Below, one piece after another: positions 1 through 6,714 of a stretch of 64,000 nt of DNA. Position 1 is the stretch's first letter. Each line of letters opens with the position of its first letter. The DNA lies in contig NZ_JAFBBQ010000001.1 in NCBI RefSeq assembly GCF_016907255.1, forward strand, positions 1,426,001-1,490,000, given 5' to 3'. The position numbers were made by a program, and so were the translations under genes. The notes beneath the pieces are model-generated. The model searched no databases and was not told where the DNA came from. It worked only from the letters and a program-made list of their open reading frames with translations. The DNA comes from Microbacterium keratanolyticum (GTDB lineage: Bacteria > Actinomycetota > Actinomycetes > Actinomycetales > Microbacteriaceae).

Positions 1-1
1 G

Positions 2-34
2 AAACGCCCTCGCAACCGTTGCGAGGGCGTTTTT
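2..34. terminator. Rho-independent terminator hairpin
   Basis: A 13-bp perfect stem (arms 3-15 and 19-31, loop CCG) is followed by a run of five T on the plus strand; the opposite side starts with AAA, so it may also stop leftward transcription. No gene on this side of it lies in the window; in related actinobacteria crgA often lies next to the rhomboid gene, so this could be the terminator of such a gene outside the window. That last point is inference. Confidence 0.8.
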
Positions 35-57
35 GCGTGTATCGCGACGAAATTGCA

Positions 58-107
58 GGAATTACACGGGTGTAGTTCTCCCCAGTGTGGATAACATCTG
101 TGGATAA
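58..107. promoter_or_regulatory. Two consensus DnaA boxes next to a TACAC-GTGTA palindrome
   Basis: Two perfect copies of TGTGGATAA (reverse complement of the DnaA box TTATCCACA) lie at 86-94 and 99-107, 13 bp apart in the same orientation. Immediately to the left is the palindrome TACACGGGTGTA at 63-74. The palindrome with its flank resembles a segment of oriC at 28616-28634. It lies downstream of the rhomboid gene stop codon, so it is not that gene's promoter. It may titrate DnaA or regulate the gene to the left; no function is shown by sequence alone. Confidence 0.7.
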
Positions 108-165
108 CTTCCGGGGTCGACGAGGGCAACGCGCAGCATCCGGATGCGTCGCAGCGAGGGCTATC

Positions 166-1062
166 TCAGGCGGTGAGAAGCAGCGGCGGGACGAAGAAGA
201 CGACCAGCAGAAGCACGACCGAAAGCGCCGCGAGCATCCCGATCTGCACCCACTTCTGCGAGGCCTTGCGGGTGCGCGCGAAGATGAAGGCCACGAGTGC
301 ACCGACGACCAGGCCGCCAACGTGCGCCTGCCAAGAAATCTGCGCACCAGGCAGGAACCCGAGCGCGAGGTTGATGCCGAGGATCACGACGATGCCCGTG
401 ACGTTCGCTCCGAGATGCCGGCCGATGACGAATAGGGCCCCCATGAGGCCGAAGACCGCCCCGGAGGCGCCGATGACCGGCGTGAGCGGAGACAGCAGCG
501 CAACCGCGACGGAACCGCCGAGGGCGCTGATCAGATAGAGCGTGAGAAAGCGGGCGCGGCCGAGCATGGGCTCGAGGCTGCGGCCGATCATCCAGAGCGC
601 CAGCATGTTGAGGCCGAGGTGCCAGACGCTGCCGTGCACGAGCGCCGCCGTGAGCAGGCGCCATGGCTCGAACGGGAAGAGGGAGATCTGTGGAAGCACG
701 TACGGCGTGTAGAACCACAGCGCTCGGGTGACCAGATCGCCGAATCCGGGGATCAGCTGGAGCAGCCCGACGAAGACCGTGACGGCGATGATGACCGCGG
801 TGACGATGGGGGTTCCGCCGAGGGCGACGGCAGAACCCGCCCGCCCGCGCATGCCCCACTGACGGCGGGCACGGCGCTGGGCGGGCGATTCTGACTTTCG
901 CTGCTCTTTCATGCATTCCGGGCAGATGACGCCCACGGGCGCAGGGGTCTGGCATTCAGCGCAGACCGTGCGCATGCACCGCTGGCACAGCACGAAGCTC
1001 TGCCGACCGGGGTGCCGGTAGCAGAAGTTGTCGCGGTTGGCGGTGAACTCCGGAGTCGTCAT
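166..1062 (-). CDS. Rhomboid family intramembrane serine protease with N-terminal zinc ribbon
   Basis: 298 aa. Rhomboids cut transmembrane helices inside the membrane with a Ser-His dyad. The GASG motif places the nucleophile at Ser200 and the partner His at 247 (QAHVGG); the HxxxxHLxxN segment at 143-152 supplies the oxyanion-side His and Asn. About six hydrophobic helices follow residue 80. Residues 14-50 hold a Cys-rich segment (Cys26, 29, 34, 37, 47, 50, plus CYRH at 14-17) like the B-box zinc finger common in actinobacterial rhomboids. It lies 30 bp downstream of the cyclophilin gene on the same strand and may be cotranscribed. The substrate is unknown. Confidence 0.92.
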   Translation of the reverse strand: MTTPEFTANRDNFCYRHPGRQSFVLCQRCMRTVCAECQTPAPVGVICPECMKEQRKSESPAQRRARRQWGMRGRAGSAVALGGTPIVTAVIIAVTVFVGLLQLIPGFGDLVTRALWFYTPYVLPQISLFPFEPWRLLTAALVHGSVWHLGLNMLALWMIGRSLEPMLGRARFLTLYLISALGGSVAVALLSPLTPVIGASGAVFGLMGALFVIGRHLGANVTGIVVILGINLALGFLPGAQISWQAHVGGLVVGALVAFIFARTRKASQKWVQIGMLAALSVVLLLVVFFVPPLLLTA

Positions 1063-1092
1063 CGAGGATGCGAAACGTGAAAGAGCGGGCGA

Positions 1093-1650
1093 TCAGTTGG
1101 CGACGATGTCGACCGAGTGCAGCACGACCGGCTCGATCGGGCGGTCGCCAGCGGCGGTCGGCACTGCAGCGATCGCGTCGACGACAGCGCGCGAGTCGGC
1201 GTCTGCGACCTCACCGAAGATCGTGTGCTTGCCCTGCAGCCACGGGGTGGGGTCGGTCGTGATGAAGAACTGCGAACCGTTGGTGCCCTCGACCTCACCG
1301 GTGATCGCGTTGCGACGCAGGCCGGCGTTGGCCATGGCGAGGATGTAGGGCTCGTTGAAGTTCAGTTCGCCGTGGATCTCGTCGTTGAAGTTGTAGCCCG
1401 GACCGCCGACGCCCTGACCGAGCGGGTCGCCACCCTGGATCATGAAGTTCGGGATGATGCGGTGGAAGATGACGTCGGTGTACAGAGCGCCCTCGCCCGG
1501 CTGACCGGTGGCGGGGTTCGTCCACGCGCCCGTGCCGTCGGACAGGCCGACGAAGTTCTTGACCGTGCGAGGAGCGTGCTCGCCGAACAGGTTGATGACG
1601 ATGTCACCGTGGTTGGTGTGCAGAGTTGCGACGTGGGTTGCGTGAGCCAT
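1093..1650 (-). CDS. ppiA: Peptidyl-prolyl cis-trans isomerase, cyclophilin type
   Basis: 185 aa with no signal peptide, so a cytoplasmic proline isomerase assisting protein folding. Hallmarks are FHRIIPNFMIQGGDP (catalytic Arg and the substrate pocket), GTNGSQFFIT and the C-terminal GKHTIFGEV. The length matches the single-domain family. ppiA near the gyrA/tRNA end of the origin region is a usual actinobacterial arrangement (as in Mycobacterium tuberculosis, where it follows the gyrA side); here the pilus locus and other genes separate it from the tRNAs. The start is an ATG with AAGGG a few bases upstream. Confidence 0.95.
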   Translation of the reverse strand: MAHATHVATLHTNHGDIVINLFGEHAPRTVKNFVGLSDGTGAWTNPATGQPGEGALYTDVIFHRIIPNFMIQGGDPLGQGVGGPGYNFNDEIHGELNFNEPYILAMANAGLRRNAITGEVEGTNGSQFFITTDPTPWLQGKHTIFGEVADADSRAVVDAIAAVPTAAGDRPIEPVVLHSVDIVAN

Positions 1651-1749
1651 GCCCTTATTCTCTCAGAGGTTCTCAGTCAACCCATGTCTTCTGCAGCATG
1701 CGTCTGGCAAGATGGGGAATCCGAACTCCGTTTCGATTAGGAGGGCCCC

Positions 1750-2268
1750 GTGAGCCTCAGCCGCAAGCGCAAGAAGGAACTCCGCCGTCTGCAGGGCGAC
1801 GCGACCAAGCTGTGGGAATCGCAGCAGATTCTGGTCAACGATGCCGCGAACGTCGCCCGCGAGGCGAGCCGCCAGCTCGGCAATTTCGGTCGGGAACAGG
1901 TGATTCCTGCCGTCCAAGACACGTATGAACACCGAATCGTCCCTGCGGTCGATCGGGGTGTGAAGTTCTCGAAGCACATCGTCGACGACCGGGTCGCTCC
2001 GGCGATCGGCGGCGTTGTCGGCACGGCGCTCTCGGCGTGGGATGTCGCGAACTCAAAGCGCGCTCAGCTCGCCTCGAGCCGTGCCGGAGGCCGTCCGGTC
2101 GCTTTCGTGGCTCCGGAGAAGAAGAGCGGACTCGGCGTGGGTGGCGTCATCGCCATCATCCTCGGCGTCGGCGCCGCGATCGGTGTGCTCTACGCCGCGT
2201 GGCAGACGCTCCGCGCTGACGACGAGCTGTGGGTCGCTGACGACCCTCTGAGCGCACCTGAGGCGTGA
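1750..2268 (+). CDS. Small single-pass membrane protein, function unknown
   Basis: 172 aa from a GTG start preceded by a good ribosome site (AGGAGGG, spacing 5). The N-terminus is very basic (SRKRKKELRR), the middle is amphipathic and probably helical, and residues 127-151 form one Gly/Ala/Ile-rich transmembrane helix followed by a short acidic tail. I recognise no catalytic motif or named domain. Its stop overlaps the start of the downstream deacylase gene (GTGA), suggesting an operon and possible translational coupling. A membrane-anchored scaffold or stress protein is conceivable but would be a guess. Confidence 0.7.
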   Translation: MSLSRKRKKELRRLQGDATKLWESQQILVNDAANVAREASRQLGNFGREQVIPAVQDTYEHRIVPAVDRGVKFSKHIVDDRVAPAIGGVVGTALSAWDVANSKRAQLASSRAGGRPVAFVAPEKKSGLGVGGVIAIILGVGAAIGVLYAAWQTLRADDELWVADDPLSAPEA

Positions 2269-2771
2269 GCGAGACGGCCGCCGACTCCACTGAGGGAGCG
2301 GATGCTGACACGCACGCACGCGTACGGAACGCTGCGGCTGCGCGCGGCCTTGACATCGAGATTCGTCAACGGCCGGCGGCGCGCACCCTGCATGAGGCGG
2401 CAGAGCTGCTCGGCCTGAGCCCGTCCGGGATCGTCAAGACGCTCGTCGTCAAGCGATCTGACGACACGTACCTGTTCGCGCTGGTCCCCGGTGGGCGCAA
2501 GATCTCGTGGCCAAAGCTGCGTGCCCTTGTAGCGGTGAACAAGCTCAAGCTGCCGGAAGCGGATGCTGCGCTGGCTGCGACCGGCTATGAGCGTGGCACG
2601 ATCGTGCCGATCGGCAGCACGACGGACTGGCCGGTCTTCGCGGATGAGTCGATCATGGGGCAGCGGATCGCGATGGGCGCCGGCACTCACGGCTACAGCC
2701 TTTTCGTCGACGCAGATGACCTGATCAGCGCGTACAACGCGACCGTCGCCGATATCTCCGAGCCCGAGTAG
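2265..2771 (+). CDS. ybaK: YbaK/EbsC family aminoacyl-tRNA deacylase
   Basis: 168 aa. This family hydrolyses mischarged tRNAs, classically Cys-tRNA(Pro), in the cytoplasm. The YbaK core is visible: a helical N-terminus with HEAAELLGLSPSGIVKTLVV, where the Lys is the conserved active-site lysine, then FALVPGGRKISWPKLRAL and the closing segment GQRIAMGAGTHGYSLFVDADDL. It starts at a GTG overlapping the previous stop. Other subfamilies (ProXp-ala, general editing factors) have the same fold, so the exact tRNA specificity is open. Confidence 0.85.
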   Translation: MSETAADSTEGADADTHARVRNAAAARGLDIEIRQRPAARTLHEAAELLGLSPSGIVKTLVVKRSDDTYLFALVPGGRKISWPKLRALVAVNKLKLPEADAALAATGYERGTIVPIGSTTDWPVFADESIMGQRIAMGAGTHGYSLFVDADDLISAYNATVADISEPE

Positions 2772-2778
2772 GAACGCC

Positions 2779-3216
2779 TCAGGCCGGCACGGCGATGCCC
2801 GCCATTCGGAGGGCGACGTCGACGAGTTTGACGCGCTGCAGTTTCGAGACGGCGGGGAGCGTGAACCAGCCGGCCATGTCCGTGGAACCGTCAAGCTCGA
2901 AGCGCAGCGCACCTCCGACGACGTGCGCCCGGTAGAGAATCCGGAGCGTGTGCAGCGGAGCATCCGTTTCCGGCGCTCGAACCCGCTGTGACGCCGGAAT
3001 GACGCGCGAGTGGATGCCGAGAAGCCCATCGATCTTGACGCGGTATCCCGTCTCTTCGAGCACCTCGCGGCGCGCAGCCACCTCGGGGTCTTCACCGGGT
3101 TCGAGCCCTCCACCGGGCATCGTCCACGCGGCGCGGCGACCTTCGATCCAGCGCGCGAGAAGCACCCGGTCGTCATCATCGGTGATGACCGCGTACGAGG
3201 CGACCCGCATGTCCAC
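2779..3216 (-). CDS. NUDIX hydrolase
   Basis: 145 aa. The NUDIX box runs from Gly37 to about residue 58, with the signature GGLEPGE followed seven residues later by REVLEETGY; the Glu residues of REVLEETG bind the metal that activates water. These enzymes cleave nucleoside diphosphates linked to another moiety, but the substrate cannot be read from the motif. The N-terminal strand MRVASYAVITDDDDRVLLAR and the PGGG turn are typical of MutT-like members. It is convergent with the ybaK gene, only 7 bp apart, with no clear terminator between them. Confidence 0.9.
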   Translation of the reverse strand: MDMRVASYAVITDDDDRVLLARWIEGRRAAWTMPGGGLEPGEDPEVAARREVLEETGYRVKIDGLLGIHSRVIPASQRVRAPETDAPLHTLRILYRAHVVGGALRFELDGSTDMAGWFTLPAVSKLQRVKLVDVALRMAGIAVPA

Positions 3217-3262
3217 GGCATCACCCTAACCGGAACTGCGACCCGGCCGAGACGACAACGCG

Positions 3263-4858
3263 TCACATCACGCGGCGCCCACCGAGATACGTCGCTGCCA
3301 CCTGAGTCTCGGCCAGAGCTTCGGCTGATACCTCCAGCGGGTCCCGATCGACGACGATGAAGTCGGCGAAGAGTCCCGGAGCGAGTGCACCGATCTCATG
3401 TTCGCTGAACAGCTGCCAGGCAGCGTTCGTCGAATGCGCGGCGAGCGCATCCGCGCGCCGAACGGGCCGCCCGCCCGGCATCGTGCGGCCCGCGCGCGTG
3501 GTGCGCGTCTCGGCAACCGCCATGTTGCGGAACGGCTCGTTCGGGGTGACCCACCCGTCGTTGTGGAACGTGGCACGTTGACCCGCGGCGAATGCGGCTC
3601 CCGCGTCGGCCCATGCCCCGCCGTGCTCTGCACCGAAGAGATCGTCAACGAGCACCTCGCCCCAGTAAGTGATGTGATCGACGAAGACGCTCACCGTCAC
3701 TCCGAGGTCGGCGGCCCTCTGGAACTGCGCTTGGGTCATGGCGCCGACGTGCTCGAGGCGGAACCGGTGATCCTCCAGGTTATGCCGCGTGATCAGGTCT
3801 TCATATACGTCGAGGGTGGCGTCGATCGCACGGTCGCCGTGCGCGTGGCACGCCAGCTGCCAGCCCGCCGCCGCATACGGCTCGGCGATGGCGAGGAGCT
3901 CATCGGCCGAGTAGTTCGCCACTCCGATGTGCCCCGGTTCGAGCCCGAGATCGCGGGTCGCAGGCGTGTCCAGGTAGGGGAAGCTCGTCGCGATGTTGCC
4001 GATCCACGGCGAGCCGTCCGACCAGGTCTTCACCCCGATCTGACGGATCGCGGCGTCGCCCTCACCCCGCTGCGAGACCGCGCCGCCCGGCTGCGACATC
4101 TCGTACCACCGCACCCGCAACGGAAGTGTTCCGCTGTCGCGCATGGCCTCGACGACCGGTGTCAGCTGACGATCCCAACTCAGATCGGACACGGTCGTGT
4201 AACCGTGTCGGGACAGGTCTGCGAAGTGCGCGGACAACAGCGCGGGAATCGCGGCCTGCGCCTGCCTGAGGAAGGGGGCGAGCACCTGCTGCACGGCTCG
4301 TGCTTCGAGCGCCGTGCCCGCGAGATCGCCATTCTCGTCACGGACGAAGGAGGCGCCCGGGGGATCAGGTGTCTCGCGGGTGAGGTTCGACAGTTCGGCT
4401 GCTGCGGTGTTGAAGTATGCAGAGTGACCGGAGTTGTGCACGATCACGAGCGGTGTGTCGCCTGCGAGCTCGTCGAGGAAGCGGATGTCGGGAGTGGGCA
4501 GCCCGCGCTGCAGCAGCGCATCCCATCCGTTCACGTATACCGGACCGGTGGCTGCCGCGACGGCGTCACGAAGCAGGCGCAGCACGCTTTCGGCTTCCGG
4601 GACGACCACCGGGCGGATGTCGACGACGCGGTCTGAGAGAAGGATCGCAGCAGTACCGGGGTGGCCGTGGGGCTCGATGAGACCCGGCATAACCCATCCC
4701 TCGAGCTCCTGCGGGGCAGCATCCGGGTACTGCTCGGCGAGAGTTTTGGGCTCGCCCACGGCCAGAACCCGACCGTCGTCATCGACCACGAAAGCATCCG
4801 CCTGCGCCTCGACGTGTGGCCAGAAGGGGCGGACGCGTCCGGTGTACATCGTCGTCAT
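3263..4858 (-). CDS. Amidohydrolase family protein, YtcJ-like
   Basis: 531 aa. A metal-dependent hydrolase of the amidohydrolase superfamily, cytoplasmic, with the short N-terminal beta domain preceding PGLIEPHGHPG, where His64 and His66 are the first metal ligands. Further ligands are likely the His in ACHAHGDRAID and in RLEHVG; the C-terminal beta-sandwich returns with GLFADFIVVDRDPLEV. The overall layout fits the YtcJ/NfdA group, which hydrolyses N-substituted formamides or similar amides, but the substrate is unknown. It is transcribed divergently from the pilus locus; the shared upstream space contains the pilin promoter. Confidence 0.88.
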   Translation of the reverse strand: MTTMYTGRVRPFWPHVEAQADAFVVDDDGRVLAVGEPKTLAEQYPDAAPQELEGWVMPGLIEPHGHPGTAAILLSDRVVDIRPVVVPEAESVLRLLRDAVAAATGPVYVNGWDALLQRGLPTPDIRFLDELAGDTPLVIVHNSGHSAYFNTAAAELSNLTRETPDPPGASFVRDENGDLAGTALEARAVQQVLAPFLRQAQAAIPALLSAHFADLSRHGYTTVSDLSWDRQLTPVVEAMRDSGTLPLRVRWYEMSQPGGAVSQRGEGDAAIRQIGVKTWSDGSPWIGNIATSFPYLDTPATRDLGLEPGHIGVANYSADELLAIAEPYAAAGWQLACHAHGDRAIDATLDVYEDLITRHNLEDHRFRLEHVGAMTQAQFQRAADLGVTVSVFVDHITYWGEVLVDDLFGAEHGGAWADAGAAFAAGQRATFHNDGWVTPNEPFRNMAVAETRTTRAGRTMPGGRPVRRADALAAHSTNAAWQLFSEHEIGALAPGLFADFIVVDRDPLEVSAEALAETQVAATYLGGRRVM

Positions 4859-4998
4859 GGTGCCAGTTTTGCACCGGAATCATGCGGCAGCAAGGGCAGT
4901 GCGGCGGAACTATATACCGGGATTCTCCGCGCGTCTAGGACTGGTACCGTTACCACAACCTTTTTGTAATGTTTCTTTACTTACGTTTGTTATGTTGC

Positions 4999-5029
4999 TT
5001 GACAAATAGTTTGGCGGTGCCCTAGGAAT
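4999..5029 (+). promoter_or_regulatory. Putative strong promoter for the pilin operon
   Basis: A perfect -35 hexamer TTGACA (4999-5004) is followed after 18 bp by TAGGAAT (5023-5029), a TAnnnT-like -10. Just upstream, 4961-4998 is strikingly AT-rich for this genome, as in an UP element that raises transcription. Predicted start near 5036 leaves a leader of about 130 nt before the first pilin. This is a sequence-based call only. Confidence 0.6.
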
Positions 5030-5036
5030 GGTGTGA

Positions 5037-5072
5037 GCAGGTGAAGCCTCCACCCGGAAAGTGGCTTCCTGC
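5037..5072 (+). promoter_or_regulatory. Hairpin in the 5' leader of the pilin mRNA
   Basis: Arms 5037-5048 and 5063-5072 form a 10-bp stem interrupted only by a two-base bulge (5042-5043); an alternative inner pairing CCAC/GTGG (5051-5054 with 5061-5064) competes with it. It begins at the predicted transcript start. It could stabilise the abundant pilin mRNA or be one helix of a regulatory RNA. I compared it by eye with the c-di-GMP-I consensus and could not align the conserved core, so no riboswitch is called. Confidence 0.5.
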
Positions 5073-5166
5073 GCTGGGGCAGGGAAGCTGATTCTCGTCG
5101 CGCCATCGCGGGTCGGACGGAGTCACCGGCGACCACTACCCTTACTACCCCTCTCAGGAGACAGCT

Positions 5167-5553
5167 ATGCGTGCAACCATCCGTCGCGCCGTCGAGGCGC
5201 ACAAGGCTCAGCGTGAAGAGAACGGCCAGGCCGGCTTCTCGCTCATCGAGCTCATCGTCGTCGTCGTGATCCTCGGCATCCTTGCCGCGATCGCGGTGCC
5301 GATCTTCCTCAACCTGCAGAAGACCGCGCAGGAAGGTGCCGTCGAGTCCATCGCCGCAAACGCCGCAACCCAGGTCGCGTCGAACATCGCGCAGGATGAA
5401 GCCGCCAACGAGAACCTCAGCAAGCTCGAGTCCACTGGAAAGGTCACTCTCACGATCGCTCCGGCCACCGGAGCGAAGATCGATGACTTCTGCGTAACCG
5501 CGACCAGCACCGAGGACGCCTCGATCGTCAAGAAGGCGGGCCCCGGCTGCTAA
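5167..5553 (+). CDS. pilA: Type IV major pilin-like protein
   Basis: 128 aa prepilin. The type III signal sequence is clear: a basic 23-residue leader ending in Gly, then FSLIELIVVVVILGILAA, with Glu5 of the mature chain, which is needed for filament assembly. The leader is cut by the prepilin peptidase encoded downstream. The globular part is short (about 75 aa) and ends with Cys-Pro-Gly-Cys-like spacing: one Cys in DDFCVT and a terminal Cys, which could form the pilin D-loop disulfide. First gene of the locus, behind the strongest promoter seen here and followed by a hairpin, it is probably the major subunit. Start chosen on AGGAGACAGCT upstream. Confidence 0.92.
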   Translation: MRATIRRAVEAHKAQREENGQAGFSLIELIVVVVILGILAAIAVPIFLNLQKTAQEGAVESIAANAATQVASNIAQDEAANENLSKLESTGKVTLTIAPATGAKIDDFCVTATSTEDASIVKKAGPGC

Positions 5554-5570
5554 CAGCCGCGCCACAACTT

Positions 5571-5598
5571 CCGGGCCGGTGCCCTCACACCGGCCCGG
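5571..5598 (+). terminator. Intercistronic hairpin after the major pilin gene
   Basis: A perfect 11-bp GC-only-rich stem (5571-5581 with 5588-5598, six-base loop) sits 18 bp after the pilin stop and is not followed by a T run. It may act as a partial terminator or as a 3' stabiliser, letting the pilin be made in excess over the downstream minor pilins. It lies in the 172-bp gap before the next gene; the rest of that gap (5599-5710) is C-rich with no other feature. Confidence 0.6.
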
Positions 5599-5725
5599 AT
5601 ACCTCTTTAGAACTACTCGCATTACCTCCGCACCACCCGCAGGATCAGCACCACCCGCTGCGCTACCCCGCAGCCCCGTACGACTCCTACCCCCACCCCT
5701 TCCCTGCCCCGAAGGGAGTCTGACA

Positions 5726-6148
5726 ATGCGTCAGCACCCGGCAGATGACGGCTTCAGCCTCGTCGAGCTCATCATCGCGATGTTCTTTCTCGCGATCCTC
5801 TCGCTCGCCGTCCTCCCTCTTCTCATTGGCGCTGCCAGCTCGAGTGTCGCGAACCGCGACCAGGTCAAGGCGACAAGCTTCGCCACGCAGCAGCTCTCTT
5901 CCCTGCGCGCAGGCTTCCCCCTCGATTCGGCAACCACGTGCAGCGCGCTGTCGGCGCGCGAAGCGAACGCCGCCTCTCCCGTTCCGGGGCCCTCCGGCTC
6001 AGGAATGACCGCAACCATCGATGTCGCATCGTGTCCTACGAGCACCACCGCCTACCCCGTCTCCATCGACGTCACAATCCGAGTCTTCGATTCCTCCGGC
6101 GATGAGCTGACCTCCCTTCCTACTCAGTTCCGGGTGGCCTCCCGATGA
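5726..6148 (+). CDS. Prepilin-type protein, minor pilin (PilV-like)
   Basis: 140 aa from the ATG preceded by GAAGGGAG; longer upstream starts in this frame have no ribosome site and lie in C-rich spacer. MRQHPADDG|FSLVELIIAMFFLAIL is a classical prepilin leader, cleavage after Gly9, with Glu5 present. The rest is a small Thr/Ser-rich globular domain with two Cys. Minor pilins prime the assembly of the filament and sit at its tip. Its stop overlaps the next start (ATGA), so the two are translationally coupled. The subtype is by size and position only. Confidence 0.85.
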   Translation: MRQHPADDGFSLVELIIAMFFLAILSLAVLPLLIGAASSSVANRDQVKATSFATQQLSSLRAGFPLDSATTCSALSAREANAASPVPGPSGSGMTATIDVASCPTSTTAYPVSIDVTIRVFDSSGDELTSLPTQFRVASR

Positions 6149-6714
6149 TCGCTGATCAGAGGGCGTCCGTGCGCCACGTGCTCCGCAACAACAGTGGCGT
6201 GAGCCTTGTCGAGCTCATCATCGTCGTGGTCGTCGTCGGAATCATCGGCAGCCTGATCACGATGGTCTTCGTCAATGGGCTGACATCACAGCAGGCGACG
6301 GCCGCCCGCGATCTGGCCACGGGACGCGCGACCGTCATCACAGAGACTCTCGCTGATTCGGTGCGCAATGCTGTCACGATCCGCGTCAGTTCCCAGGGCT
6401 CGCGCGTCGATGCGGTCGTCCTGCTCCCAAACAACACCTTCGAGTGTCGGGCCTGGGCGGTCAACCGCAATGCTGAACTCGTCTACAGCAGAGGCTCCTC
6501 GGCACGCACCTCCAACCCGGACACATGGGGCCCGCTTGCGGAGAAGGTCTCGGGCGCTCTTACGGGATCTCCGGCCCGCGCGTTCGCAAGCGCCGGCGTG
6601 AACGCACTTGATATCGGCCTCAGATTCTCTTCGCCGACCACGCGCGAAGAAACGGTGATCACGACGCGCGCCACCGCGCAGGCGAAGACCGAAAGGACCC
6701 CACCCGCATGTTGA
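6145..6714 (+). CDS. Prepilin-type protein, minor pilin (PilW-like)
   Basis: 189 aa. The leader MIADQRASVRHVLRNNSG|VSLVELIIVVVVVGIIG has Gly at -1, Val at +1 instead of Phe, and Glu5. A globular domain of about 150 aa follows, ending TTRATAQAKTERTPPAC. It overlaps both neighbours by four to seven bases, which indicates one transcript with coupled translation. In characterised systems such larger minor pilins form a priming complex with PilV/PilX-like partners, here the genes on either side. Val at +1 is uncommon but tolerated in minor pilins. Confidence 0.85.
   Translation: MIADQRASVRHVLRNNSGVSLVELIIVVVVVGIIGSLITMVFVNGLTSQQATAARDLATGRATVITETLADSVRNAVTIRVSSQGSRVDAVVLLPNNTFECRAWAVNRNAELVYSRGSSARTSNPDTWGPLAEKVSGALTGSPARAFASAGVNALDIGLRFSSPTTREETVITTRATAQAKTERTPPAC

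Noticed and set aside
5037..5100. c-di-GMP or cobalamin riboswitch upstream of the pilin
   Set aside because: Conserved core bases of the c-di-GMP-I and cobalamin consensus could not be aligned by eye; kept only as a structured leader.
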